Source: Sipunculus nudus (taxonomy: Eukaryota > Annelida > Sipuncula > Golfingiida > Sipunculidae). Taken from it: a stretch of DNA of 64,000 bases. Below, in pieces: positions 23,713 to 36,693 of this stretch. The notes beneath the pieces are model-generated. The model did not search any database. It had not been told where the DNA came from and was given only the letters and a program-made list of their open reading frames with translations. The stretch covers positions 57,790,019-57,854,018 of the forward strand of contig CM049306.1 of assembly GCA_026874595.1 (NCBI GenBank), in the 5' to 3' direction. How positions within the stretch are numbered: position 1 is the stretch's first letter; every line of letters starts with the position of its first letter. Made by a program: the position numbers and the translations under genes.

Positions 23713-26700
23713 AGCGGACAAAAGAATGATACTCTCATGGCCAATAGTAAAATAATATTCCGAAGGAGATAAATTTACCAGAGTTGTATGTTCTGTATGC
23801 ACACACAGGGAAAGGGCGCTGATGGCTGGCAGAATATATTCAAATGGTATTTTTGTTTACTTTATGAGAGTCGAACTTTGTCATGTACATGCAGTTGACC
23901 TTTAGTTTTTTGCATTAAATATTTATAAAGATAAAGTATACCTCCATATATATTCATTTATTTGTAATTTTATGAAACATTGTACACTATAGTAGACTAT
24001 TTAAAACTAAAACAACAGTGAAAACTAAATATTTATCATGGCGGGGCAATATGAGCACATTTACCCAAACAGTGGGGTAATATGAGCACAATTTCAAATT
24101 AAAAGATTAGTCCTTATTTTGTTCAAATTATTAGAGGAACCAGTATTTTCGTCATATTGCCTTTCTATGAGACTATCTCCTTCTAATCAAACCGAAAACA
24201 TGCTGCTAACGGCGATTAATTACTTCTGCCATGAAAAAGAGCTTAAGGTGCTCATATTCCCCCCATGTACCCTAAAGGCTAATGCCGGTATGTACATAGG
24301 CTTCTAGATATAGCCTATAGCTAAATCCAATCGCTTTATGAGATTAACAGAATGAAATCTAACAAATACAGGCCTATATATTTTTCATTATTTTCATACA
24401 TCATTCCAATGGGTTGTCAGGCTGAGTTTTTTATTTATTGAAACAAAATTAAAAAATTAAATTTTAAGAAAAAAAGTACAATTAAATGTAAAAGCTGGCA
24501 TGACAAAAGAAAGGAGTATTCACTGAATTTATAGGCCTAATAGGCCTATAATTGGTCGATATCAAATACTAAGTGACAAACATGTCAACACCTGTTTATA
24601 CCAGGTTGACCGCTCCATCATCATGTAAAAGTTTTAGGTCGTCCATCAGTCCATTACTTTGTCAGTAAATTTGTCTTCAGGTTAATCATTGAAACTGACA
24701 CCATTTTCTTTACGCTTCGCATGTATTTAAGTGTCTACCGACTCTTTGTGTTTCGCCACTTTTGCATGGTTAGCTAGGCCTATATAGTATATATATAAAG
24801 CGGCGGGGTAACTAAAAAATTAAATTAGGAAATGATCATTCATTGAAGTTAATTGTTTTAACATTTGAGTAAAAAAGTACGATGTTATGCTGTCTGCCGT
24901 GGTCGTCAAGATTGCAGTCCAATCCGACGTCAAGCCTAGGGCGCACATCATGCACAGAGGGAGTCCAAGTAGTCCTGCCGCCTTTCAAATTCATAAATTT
25001 ACATGCAAAGTTAACCCTCATGCTGATACAGTTCCTAATGTGTTTTTAGTCTATCAAAGGTAACTAATTGCAGCAACAGATGACAAAATTACACGTTGCA
25101 AGAGCACTTTGTTTGCCTTCTCTCAAATAAATGCAGATCTTTCAAATAAGTGCAAAATAGTGCAGATCTGTGCAATTCTGTTATGGAGTATAGAATACAT
25201 CATCCGAAGACATAGGCCCTGCCGCCCCCTTTATGATTGATTTTTTTATAATTGCATAACTTTATAATAAAAATGATAAAGTTATAGTTTGCTTACGTTG
25301 TGGTGTTTACATATATCATTATTATTTGTAAGTTACACCTAGAAACGAACGAATTTGCGGGTTTCCATTTTTTGTGCCTGTGGATGCATGCTGTTGCATG
25401 TTCTCTGGACCCCTCGAATATCTCTATTTGCTCCCCCCTTGGCATGCTGGCGGTTGGTTCGACTTCCTGCTTGGATTTGTGGCATTTTCGTCTTCGACTG
25501 TGAACAAAAAAAATACACCCTTTCAACTGGAGGGCTCTCAGCGGGCTTAACAGCCTACATCCTCAGTCAGTCAGCCAGCCACGTGCGACAAAATGGCCCG
25601 CGTGGCGGTTTCTCAGATTTGAATGTAGATGAATTCAGTCGGTCGCTGGACAATTTGGCTAATTTGTGTGAAAACATACCGGGGGGGTTATATGATTCCT
25701 GCTTAACACCAGAGTGAAAACATTTTTTTTCGCATGCAAAATAAGGTTTTAACCGGGCTTTACAGTGAAGCCAGATTTGACTTTCAATTAACCACCCATG
25801 AACATTTAACCATCCCCACCCCCTAACTTAATATATGATATATGGATATTTCAGTGTCTTTGTGGTAAATGTCGTAAAAAGGAGCAGTCGACAAACGGCC
25901 ATAGGCCTATATATATATATGCGCCAAATTCTCTGGGTCCGTATTGGTACAGCTTGCCCCTTGTTATGCATATATAGGTACGTGGCACCACAAGTCTTAT
26001 TTAAAGAAATACTGATAAATAAAATTAATTACAACCAAACCGATAACAGACAGGAGAGTAGTCAGAGACTACAACCTACGCCGGGATCCTAATCAAACTA
26101 CACTGCAACACGGGAAATGTATGTCACTCCACCCAAGGTTAGCTCGCGGACAAAAATTGCCCACTAATATCGACGAAAAGTTTTATTATATAGAAATAGT
26201 CGTATGCAATAAATGAATAGCATTCTTATAGAATTAAAATCATATTATGGTTTTTAAGAATCCTCCCAAATTTAATGAATTGTTTCTTGGGTGTTTAACC
26301 TTTTAGTATAGAATAGCACACCGACCAATCATGTACCCATGGGAAAACAAGTTTTAACTCTCGGCAACTGGCGGAGGTATAATAAAGCCGGCAACAAATA
26401 AAAACAATGTTGAACAAATCAAACGAATAAAAAAATAATTTGAATGTTTCGTCATTGTCATGCACGTGCACTTAGAAAAGGAATCTAAAATCTAGGTGAT
26501 TATCTGTTTTCAGATTGATATATCAACCGACTCGAGAGAAATGTAATTTTGAAATAAATTGTACTAAAATGATCGATATGACGTCTAGGTCAGTGTCCTT
26601 AACACGGTCATGATTCAAATCGGTATAGGCATGACCTGCACAGATATCTATATGAAATGCAGATGCATTATTTGTTTTTCTACGCCTTTTGAACACGTGA

Positions 26701-27099
26701 CAAATTGGACAGCTCCGCACAGTAAAGCGTTATACTGTTATGATGTGTAAATATATGGGTGGGGTGTTTTTTTTTAATTTCAGAAGTTTTAAAGGGGTTT
26801 GCAATACGCCACTGCCCACTGGCGATACACGATACGTAGTTTCGAACCGTATCATTTCTGATTAAAAGCCCCCACCCCGCCTATTCTATTTAAATGTTAT
26901 GAGTACGATTATATAGATTGTATTTTATTTGGCATGACGTAAATTACACAGTTTTCGTATACCACTGGAAATAAGAATGCAATTAATTACATTCCCTTCA
27001 ATTTCTTGATTTTTTCTGCGGCTTTGATCACGTATTCCACCACGCATGCAAAGCATATCGCGAACTCTATCGACTAACGTATCGAAACGTGTGGATATG

Positions 27100-27103
27100 T
27101 ATG

Positions 27104-27170
<67 letters not shown>
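27100..27170. repeat. (AT)n microsatellite
   Basis: AT run of about 70 bases with one GT interruption at 27119-27120. Confidence 0.95.
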
Positions 27171-27173
<3 letters not shown>

Positions 27174-29265
27174 TATATTGATTTATCCCTATCAACTAAT
27201 AGTGACAGGGATTTTCAACTGTGCAAAAATGGGGGCATTATTGGAGGTATAATACCATATCAGTCTTGTGTACGAGATACACGCACTTAACGCAGCAGTT
27301 ACGCTCCCGAGGCAGCGGAAATCTTGAGCTTCTAAAGAAGCAACTGATTTTCATATAGGTATAGTAGGCCTATAGTTAAAGCGCTGTGTAAAGAGAGTAC
27401 GCAGCAGTTAACCATGCATTGCAGTTGTACCAGACATCCTTTAATGAGAAACTCTGGGACGGCTGCAGTGGTTAACCGCTGCCTGAGGAGAGTATATAAT
27501 AGATACATTCATCAGGGACATAAAGAATAGATAACATACAGAATTTAAGGCTACAGGGGCGGATCAACGATTTTGGAAAGGGAAGGATTAAACCCAGGAA
27601 GCCTAAAAGGAACCTAAAATATGGTCCATGCACCTGGAAAGGTGCGAGTCCAGGTCGAAAAAAACTGGTTTGAAACCCTAAAATGGGGGACCCTTCTGGT
27701 TCTGCTACTGGGCTTTATACAACCTGACCACTTCTGCGATATATACGGCAGTTTCGTATGATTATCATTGAAGGTCTCAATACAAGTCTTGTGTACGAAA
27801 AAATGCTTTCTCGTATCTTTGGACTTGCAAAATTCGAGACAAAGGCCTAAATATACGCACGGACGGACACACCAATTCACATGTGACCATTTCATGATGT
27901 CAAGTTTCGGGAAATTCTGTTCAGCGTTTAACGAGGAATTCACCGGAAACAAGCCGGATAAAAAACTCAGTATCAGTGAAATGCTGTTTTATACAATAAA
28001 ACTAGTTAACTGATATACGACAAGCACTTGCATTACCTAAGTGCTTTTTGTTTGTGCAGCGAGGATTCCTCCAGAAAAAAAGACAATTTAAGGCTCTGAT
28101 GTGACTGACTGGTGTAACGCCGAACACTTAATTCATTATTAAATGACAGTACACCTTAGGGGTTATGTGGTTTAGTATTGTTTTTATAAAACGGTGTTGA
28201 CATTAGGTTTGTTTTCTTTAAGGTATCGATAATTAATCAATTTGTCACATGATTTCCTCACTTTCATGGTTTCCCGCACTGTCAATTAAATTGACTCGGA
28301 GATTTCATTTGTGGATAAATATATGGAAAACATAAGTTAATCTACTCATTTCAACTCGATTTATTTAAAGTCGGAGCTTTACAAAACTTGTGTCAAACAT
28401 TAGCCATAAGCGGCTTCTTATGCCGACTAAACATAAAATAAAATCAGTGATTAACGTATATGTAAAAGTGAGAAATGTAGCATAAAATGGTAATGATGAC
28501 AATGACCATGAATATACATGCAAGTACAGAACCATACAGCTTGTATTATGGTTAAGAATAAGACATGGTAATCTAGTATTTACATAAACTGCATTTACAT
28601 ATTTGACCGATCCATTTGTCCAGGTACGTATCTTTTAAATATGTTAAACTATCAGAGGTTTTTATCTATTTTTTTCTAATTCATTCCAAAACTTGGTACC
28701 AAGATATTTGAGAAAAAGTTGCCATATTTTGATGTGCGGAACCTTGGCAAAGAGTGTGGATATTCTTGACCGGTTAGTTGATAATGTGAACATACTTAGT
28801 AAAATATATTTGGTGACATCTTATGTACCGGAACAACTTTATACCGGTACACTGAACTTAGAAGTTCTCTTAATCTCGGCAAATATAAAGTTTACATGTC
28901 AGCTTTTTATAACAGAACTTATTCACATTGATTGTTAGAGATATATGTCAATATTTTTTAAAACAAATAAAGTTGCATGTCCGTAACTTGAAGGCAGAGT
29001 AATCTTGTAGCGAAGTGACCTCTGGTGGATATTGCAATTGGCGTGATCTGGGAGACTATGATCTGGGGAGAGAGGCGCCATCTAGGTATGGTACACAGTA
29101 CTGGCAGAACTTGTGTTTCATGTTTTACGACATTCAACATTTTGATTGCCAATTGTTTATAAATACTATTTTTATATTAAAAAATCCATTTATTATTCAA
29201 ACTTATTTTTAGAACAATTTCTCGATAAAAAATACGCACGTTAAACCTTTTACGACATCATAAAA

Positions 29266-29951
29266 ATGGCAGCCTCCATGAGCACGCGAAGTACTGCATG
29301 TAAAAATGAGAACAACTCAAGTGACGCCAAGATTACTGCGAGTGGCCATACAGTTAAACAGAGTTCAGAAGATTTACTGAATATAAAGCCAAATCACAGT
29401 AAGTTTCTGGGATGAGAAATTTAAAGATTATAGCACCTGTATCCAATTGCTTGTATTTTCGCTCAGTCCTTACCCCCCCCCCCGGCACTCGGTAAAACCC
29501 GGAATTTCCGAGGATATTCCGAGATCCCTCGGAATAAAAGTTTGAGCCATTCCCCCCGGCAGAGGATCCTTGAGAGTAGAAAAAAAGTACCCATACCTGA
29601 AGAATGAACAATTATCTTCACATTTATTCAGGGTTCCGTCCTAATCCTCGACTTATTAAGGTACTGCGTACGATTGTTTTAACATCTTTTCAAACAGCCC
29701 TGCATGACTGCCATGTTTACTAATATTTTGGAAGCGCCTGGAGAATTCCCGGAAAATCCAGACCCACGGCGACCGGGCCCACTCAAAACCACATAAAAAA
29801 ACTGCAGCTTTCTCCATTCCTGTTGACAAATTAATTATTACCTGTTGGATTACATCGTTTATTTGTTTAATTCTTCTATAGCGCTTTAATTACATTATGA
29901 TTTCATATATTAGGTCTATAGATAGTAAATTAATAGTAATAAAATGTACAA

Positions 29952-30003
<52 letters not shown>

Positions 30004-31503
30004 ATATATATGGATATTTAAAATCATTACATTGGTATTTTAAATTCAATATTTCATTGTGGTATCAGGTGTATTTCATGAGGCCTAATTTACTTCAATT
30101 TGTACATATTTCATTTGATTGTTATGGTTCAGTTGTTAATAAATGATTTTGTTTTCAAATGTGTTCCTTTGTTCATTGGACTAATAAAAAATAGAATTTT
30201 AATAATGCCAGTGGTAAATGAAGACACTTGTAGACACTGATACTGCTGTAGCCTCCCTGTCCAAATGTCATGCCACTTCCATTAATTATAGAATCTCTCT
30301 CCGTGCCCTGCCTCTTTCTTTAGTTGTGGCCTTCCACAATATTTCATGATCTTATTATCAGTAAGAGGAGTATATCTGATAAATCTACAATTAACTCTCT
30401 TTACTGGCCATATCCTTTTTATCCAGGCTTATGAGCACTCTATTGAAAATATTGGTGTGCGAGCTAGGACAAAGATATTAAGATAAATCAGATAATAAGC
30501 TTAAAATAAACAAATGTGGGTCTTTACTGGGTGTGTGAACCATTTCTAATAAGTGAAAACGAGAAAATTGCAGGTGGCTACCAGCTTGGAACCATTGTTT
30601 TGCTTGCACTTTCTGTTTTATTCACTAGATGGCACTATTTTAGGGACCAGGCAGTAAATGTTATGCTTGGAATTACGTTTGATTTCCATGATGAATGAGC
30701 CTGAAACCAACAGCCAATCAAAGGAAGGAATTTAAAAACTGGCTTCTCCCTGTGTCCTTGACCCTACAGCAACATGTCATGTTTGGTTAGAAACCTGCGA
30801 GCATCGCTTCTTAACTTTGCACCTGGAATATATGTTTTATTTTCTTATTTGAGCAAGAAAACAAGTAAGGAGTTGTAGTTAAGGGTATGTTAGCTAGAGT
30901 ATGTTTGGTAATTTGGCCAAAAGAGGGATATTTAGTAATATCAGACCGTGCACCACAAGAATGCATGCAGTGCTTTCCGTCTCTGTATTATAGAGATGGA
31001 CACTCTGTGTAGGGCACTCGGAAAAACCCGGAATATCCACAGAATATCCTCAGAAATTCCGAGATATCTCGGAATAAAAGTTTGAGCGAAGTCCCTTATT
31101 GGACGACTCAAGAAAGTCAGAAAAAAGTACCCATACCTAAAGAATGAATAAAAATCTTTCCATTTCTTTGGGGTTCAGTTCTTAACTTTACCTTATTAAG
31201 GTACAGCGGACGATTTTATGAACATATTTTCAAAAGGCCCTGGACGACCGCCATGTTTACTATTATTTTGAAAGCATCAGGCCAATTCCGGGTGAATCTA
31301 GCCCCACAGCAACTTGGTCAGCCCACTTAAAACCACATAAGTAAAAAACTGTTTCTTCATTTCTGTTGACAAATTATTTTGTACCTGTTGCAGAACATCG
31401 TTTAATTCTTTTACAGCAGAATAGTTTCATTATTATTAAATATATAAGGTCTATAGATTATAATGTATAATGGGATAATAAAATGTACAAAAATATATAA
31501 TCA

Positions 31504-31552
<49 letters not shown>

Positions 31553-31615
31553 TATTTAAAATCATGTACAAATATTCAAATTTGTGTAAAAAAGTATTAA
31601 ACATATATAGATATA

Positions 31616-31662
<47 letters not shown>

Positions 31663-34600
31663 ATATATATTTACAAATGTTGATTACATACATGTAATCA
31701 TATGTTGATATATGTCAGGGTATGTATGTGTTAATTTATATCCATATTTTCTGTATTTGTTTTATTTTTACTATTTCTCTGTAAGAATAAAAATCACAAA
31801 TGTACTAGTATTAATTTACTTTTACTGAATGTTGCATTTGTAAATTGTTCATACATAGACACCAGGTATTATGTGTATTTCATGATCATTTCACTTTTCA
31901 TTTGTAAATATTTCAACAATTGTCACTTAATTGGTATAACATGTATTTGACATAGTGACCATTTCACTTTTCATTATGTAAATATTTCATTTCTCGACAC
32001 CTGGTGTTACATTTACTTCATTTGCAATTTACTTTTCATTTGTAAATATTTCATACACTGTGTAAACAATAGTTTATTGAATCTTAAATTAATCCATAAC
32101 AGGGCACAGCCCTATATTAATTCCTCTCCTCTCTTATATATACATTGTCACCTGGTAACGTACATAATTTATTTCAAGATGATGATTTCACTTTTCATTT
32201 GTAAATATAATTCATAGTATAGGGATTGTATTACATGATCATTTTACTTTTCATTTGAACATAATGCACAAATTGATACCTGGTACTACTTGTATTTCAT
32301 CTTATTACTTGTCATTTGTAAATATTTCATATATTGATAGCTGGTATCTGGTGTATTTCATCAGGCTGAATTTACTTTTAATTTTTCAATATTTCATTTG
32401 ATTATTATGGTTCAGTTGCAAATAAATTATTTTTTGAGGGAGTTGTCTTCTTTGTTCATTTATCAAATAACAAAATAGAATTTTAATAATGCCAGTGGTA
32501 AATGTAGACACAGATACTGCTGAAGCCTCCATATCCTGCCCCTTTCTTTAGTTGTGGACTTCCACAATATATTATAATCTTATTATCAGTAAGAGGAGTA
32601 TATCTGATAAATCTCAAATTCACTTGCTTTACTGGCTATTTAACCATTTCCTTTTTATCCAGGCGTGTCAGCTGTTTATACTCTCCCAGAATTGTCCTAA
32701 AACCGCCGGAAGTAGGTATAATCCACCATAAACATTGCCTTTGTCCACAGCCAGTCAGCTCTGGCTCGGAAAAACGTAGAATACACATTAATCATAAGAA
32801 GATTAGAACTGAACCCTGAAGAAATAGGAAGATATTCAATCTATAGGTTTAGATACTTTTTTCTTATTGTCATAGGTCCTCCGCCAAGGGAAATTGCTCT
32901 AACTTTTATTCCAAGGAATCTCGGAATATCCTCGGAAATTCCACGGATTTTCCGCGTTTTACCGAGTGCCGTGGTTATGGTGGGTACTGGGTAAAAACCT
33001 GTCGTACTGGCCAGTAGCCAGTAAGTACTGACAGATGGGAAAGACCTGGATTTGGATTATTTCAGCATATAAAAGCACATACTTGATAAATTCAATTGTT
33101 AAAGTATAAAAGATTTTTTTGTATTAATTTTTTCTCAAGCCAAACTGAGATGTACAAAATTTGCCCACTTTGGCTAAATGAAATATCGGCTGTGCCTCCT
33201 GATAAACTCGGCTCAGCTTGATCTTGATTCAGCTGGCTGCAGTGCAAAATGGTGGCAGCGCTGGGCTCTATGACCTGACATTATTATGCATCATCGCATG
33301 TTGTCATTTACATAAGTATTACTTTTTCATGGGTAAGAGCGATCATTACTTGTTAAATGATGGTGTATGTAACTGTTGATTCATTGCAGATCCTCATCAC
33401 AATTTCCTCCTGTTGTCAGAAAACAAGAATGCCCCACCAGCCATTAGCAGACTACCGGCAAGCAGTGGTAAGTAGTGGTCTGTGGTAGTTCAGTGTATTG
33501 TTTGCAGGGTTTTAAATGGGTACAATTTTTCTGGGACACAGGAGACCAGCAAGCCAGAAAATTTACTTGACCGTCAGGGATTTTACCTGATCAATTTTCT
33601 ACTGAAATTTTATTTTCCTCCAAATTTGTATTGAAAACTCTTATATTAAGTAAACTCATCGCAAAGAACGTAATGTATTGCATAGCTTTGTACACATTTT
33701 ATTATTTCTTACAAGGTAACTTTCTGGTTTACAAAAGATCTCTGATATGAGAATAAATGATGTAATCTGAATCAGACCCTGCAGGACCTCAATTAAGGTT
33801 TCTGGCAAATTCTGATGGTCCAGCACTTATTCTAGCCCTGTTGTTTTGTATGAAACACCAATTAAAATCAGCCCTGCTGGCAGCAGTGGTCAGTAAACAT
33901 GAAGGGTGGTAGATGTAGGAATATTTACTTGTTTTCAGCAAGCAAAGATTATGTGTAGGAATTTGGTAAAGAATATTAAAACAATAAGCACTTACTTAAG
34001 ATTAGCAAGGTCAACCTATATTTTAAATTCAACATTTTTACTCGATGGCACAAAACCTGAAATTTTTTTCAGCAATACTTAAAAAGTAAATCTAAGATCT
34101 TCAGTCAATTTTGTTAGTTTCATCTTTGCAGGTGTAGACAGTATAGCAGATTTGTATTAATGATAACTTCTTGGTTATATTGCAGTGCTGAGCCGGGTTA
34201 AAAACTTTCTCCCCAACATGGAGGCATCAAATATAAAACTACAGGAGAGAATCAGGCAAGAAGGGGAGGATGCAGTTAACCTGGAGAATGTAGAGGAAGA
34301 TGCTCAATATGTGGAAATGGTATGGCCAGCAGGGACAATCAGCCTCCCTTTCTGTGCTTCTGTATTATTGTAACGGCAATAAAATATCTGGCCTAAGTTA
34401 GAATTCCAGCAAAATCAATGCATATTTAATGAGGTTAGAGGTCAACGCACTTTTGATGCATCTTGTGACTTACCAAAAATCCTTGGATTTTCATGAAACT
34501 CATATTACATATTTACCAATAGACTTTCTCACCTGATTTACATTTTCATCAAAATTTACACATATTCAATGAGGTCAGAGGTCACCACACTTTGGAGGTA

Positions 34601-36652
34601 CCTTGGTGACTTACAGATATCTTATGGCTTTATATGAAACTCATTATACATATTAACCAATAAACTTTCTCATCTGATATACATTCTCATAAAAATTCAT
34701 GCATATTTAATGAGGTCAGAGGTCACCAGATACACAACAGGACTATTATGCACTTTTGCGGTGCTCTTGCACTAAAGTACCTGTACCTGTGGCATGGACT
34801 GTGCCTATACATAGACTCTTAGATCCTGCTGCTTGTATCTGGCCCCAACCCTGTTTTTTCCAGTTGAAAGATATTAAGGAAAATACATGCCATTCCTCAG
34901 GAAACCCTGAGGCATAAACCTAACTTACTGCAAGGGAAAGAAATGTCTTCCACAATATTTAAGGAATAGAATTATTTAAAATTCCAAGCGAGATCAGTTT
35001 ACATTTCATCCCCACTTATGGTAGTAAAGATCATTGGCCACATGCAAAAACAGCCTCAGTTGACAGCTGCTGATTGGATGATGTTATGTAAAAACTAAAA
35101 AAATATTACCAGTAAAAACAGAGTTGGCTTCTCATGCAAGGTCACATCAGATCTATCATATCCCGAAAAAAAGAGTCCAGAAATTTGTAAAAAATAAGAT
35201 GTGACTTCATTCTAAAATTCTTGCTTGTCTCTAACATAAGTAGTTTTCTATTCAGTCTATCAAAAAGTATAAAATTTTAAAGAATATTATAAAAATAACA
35301 CTTTATACATTACTGAATTGACTATAGTTTGACATTAATGTCTGTATTATAATAATACTCATACTGTGTAAATTTTTTATATCAGTAGCTCTCTTGCATA
35401 CCTTGTTTTGAACAAATTAGTGCATTTTCTAACTGAGGATCAAAGTTTTCTCTCAGCACTTCCAAATTATTGAGTTAAATTAGGTTTAGTCATTGTAAGT
35501 GAAAGAAGAAAGTTGTCTATACATCCATTCACTGGTATACAGATTAAAATGTCCAAAAGACCACCTGTCTGTTAAGACCACCCTTGAGTTAACCAAAAAC
35601 ATTCACATTGGTAATAACTGACCTGTCTAATGAGACGCCATGTGAATTAAGACCACTTTTGGCCAGTTCCACATCGTGCATCTGTCTGTCCATCTGTCTG
35701 TCTGTCCGTGTGTCCATCCTGAATTGGCTTGTGGATCGATTTTAAGCCAAATGGTTTGACCAAACCCCTCATCTTGCACATATAGCTCCCCACCCATTGA
35801 TGAAGAACCCTATCAATTTTGAGGTCAAGGAGTCAAAGGTCATGGCCACAGGTCCGACTTCTTGAAAAAACTTGTTGACCAATTTTAAGCCAAACTGTTA
35901 AACTAAAACCTTTCATCTTGCAAATATGTCTCACCTACTCATGGATGAAGAACCCTATTGATTTTGAGGTCACAGGGTCAAAGGTCACAATCACAAGGCC
36001 CACTTCTTGAAAAAACTTGTGGACCCATTTTATGCCTAACTGTTTGACCAAAACCTTTAATCTTGCAAAATGGCTCACCCACCCATGGATGAACAACCCT
36101 GTCAATTAAGAGGTGGGGGGGGGGGGGGTCAAAGGTCACTGCCACAGTCCCCACTGTTTGAAAAAGCTTGTGGTCCCATTTTAGGCTAAACCGTTTGACC
36201 AACACCTGTCTGTGTCATCTTGCTTATATAGATCACCCAACAATGGATGAAGAACTCTATTTAGTTTGAGGTAACAGGAGCAAAGGTCAAGGCTAGTGAG
36301 CAGCCCTCCTCATTTTCATTCTGTGTGATACACCCATTTTATTATGCCCCATGCGTGGGGATGCTCCACTTTTCGGTGCCCTTGTTACACAGGTCTTAAT
36401 GTATTTCTTATTTTTTTTCAGAATTTGGCATTAGTAGAAGGAGACTGGAGCTCTGGTAATGAGGATGATGATGATTCAGATAGTTCTAGTAGTGACAGTG
36501 AACTTACCATAAACCGTGTAGTGACAGAAAGCAATCTCAAACTACCAAACTCATCCATGGACAAAAAGTCAGGTTGTGTTCAGGTGATTAGTGATGGACA
36601 ATCAGAACATGTGTCTGCTCACTCCAGAGACAGGAAACAACCCACCTCATGA
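29266..36652 (+). CDS. NOPCHAP1: NOPCHAP1 (C12orf45) homologue, 4 exons, complete
   Basis: Homologue of NOP protein chaperone 1, which in vertebrates bridges NOP58 and the R2TP/RUVBL1-RUVBL2 machinery during box C/D snoRNP assembly. Exons: 29266-29398, 33390-33467, 34186-34319, 36422-36652; phases 1, 1 and 0 agree and the total is 576 bp, 191 aa, a size typical of the family. The diagnostic block is in exon 3 (about 71-115): LSRVKNFLPNMEASNIKL followed by VNLENVEEDAQYVEM, continuing in exon 4 as NLALVEGD. A Ser/Asp/Glu-rich acidic patch follows (about 122-142), then the conserved SNLKLPNSS motif. The start is supported by an in-frame TAA a few bases upstream. Residues 1-44 look disordered. 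Introns 1 and 3 are filled with repeats. Identity rests on the recalled human sequence, so a profile search would be the formal test. Confidence 0.87.
29484..30435 (+). mobile_element. Copy 1 of an intron-1 transposon, one-ended
   Basis: Begins GGCACTCGGTAAAACCCGGA and follows the same order as copy 2 at 31013: 'cggaataaaagtttgag', 'aaaaagtacccatacct', 'accacataa', a long TA microsatellite, 'tatggttcagttg', 'tagaattttaataatgccag' and 'ttattatcagtaagaggagt'. The 3' inverted terminus seen in copy 2 is missing. Inside NOPCHAP1 intron 1. Confidence 0.65.
29953..30011. repeat. (TA)n microsatellite
   Basis: TA run with a single TTTA interruption, located at the equivalent position of the TA runs in the second transposon copy. 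Confidence 0.95.
31013..32970 (+). mobile_element. Copy 2 of the intron-1 transposon with long terminal inverted repeats
   Basis: The left end GGCACTCGGAAAAACCCGGA (31013) is matched by the reverse complement of the right end, GGCACTCGGTAAAACGCGGA (32970). Similarity of the two arms continues for well over 150 bases, through 'ccgagat.tc.tcggaataaa', 'aaaaagta' and 'tttcttc.gggttcagttct'. About 1.96 kb, no transposase; two TA microsatellites at 31508-31550 and 31617-31672 lie inside. Target duplication could not be defined. Confidence 0.7.
34430..34740. repeat. Tandem repeat, units of about 141 bp
   Basis: 'tttaatgaggttagaggtca', 'attcaatgaggtcagaggtc' and 'tttaatgaggtcagaggtca' recur at about 34425, 34567 and 34707 with 'catgaaactcatattacata'-type spacers. 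The same family is present in reverse at 57060-57400. Confidence 0.8.
35700..36300 (+). repeat. Tandem repeat of about 145-151 bp units carrying DR1-like sites
   Basis: At least four units in NOPCHAP1 intron 3, each with 'gatgaagaaccctat', 'gaggtca', '(g)ggtcaaaggtca', 'acttcttgaaaaaacttgtg' and 'aaactgtttgaccaaaacct'. The 13-base 'gggtcaaaggtca' core is perfect at 35975-35987 and 36126-36138, and near-perfect at 35830-35842 and 36277-36289. A G homopolymer interrupts the third unit at 36116-36128. Confidence 0.85.
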
Positions 36653-36687
36653 CAGCAGAATATGCAATATTTTTGTACATGATGTTT

Positions 36688-36693
36688 AATAAA
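36688..36693 (+). terminator. Polyadenylation signal AATAAA of NOPCHAP1
   Basis: Canonical AATAAA 35 bases after the TGA stop, followed by a T/G-rich stretch (ttgtgtgttata) within 30 bases, as expected for a cleavage and polyadenylation site. This would give a very short 3' UTR. Confidence 0.65.

Larger units (their letters stand above)
21777..24272. mobile_element. 2.5-kb TA-flanked terminal-inverted-repeat element
   Basis: The left end GGGTACATAGGGGTAATATG (21777) pairs with the right end, reverse complement GGGTACATGGGGGGAATATG (24272); the match continues into AGCA. TA directly abuts both ends (21775-21776, 24273-24274). The motif 'gggtaatatgagca' recurs inside at about 22178, 24044 and 24073 and inverted at about 22205, suggesting nested or sub-terminal repeats. 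No transposase frame; the interior holds a TA microsatellite and a short minisatellite. Class II element, probably non-autonomous; superfamily unassigned. Confidence 0.65.
19466..29265. other. Intergenic region between divergent SLC41A and NOPCHAP1
   Basis: About 9.8 kb with no supported exon. It should contain the promoters of both genes and a non-coding first exon of SLC41A. Contents seen: the TA-flanked element at 21777-24272, TA microsatellites, and many palindromic 'taggccta' strings around 21655-24560. Open frames such as 25355-25717 have no recognisable domain and overlap frames on the other strand. Confidence 0.5.

Noticed and set aside
25355-25717. 120-codon plus-strand frame with hydrophobic N-terminus
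   Set aside because: Overlapped by open frames on both strands, no recognisable domain, no clear splice or promoter context.
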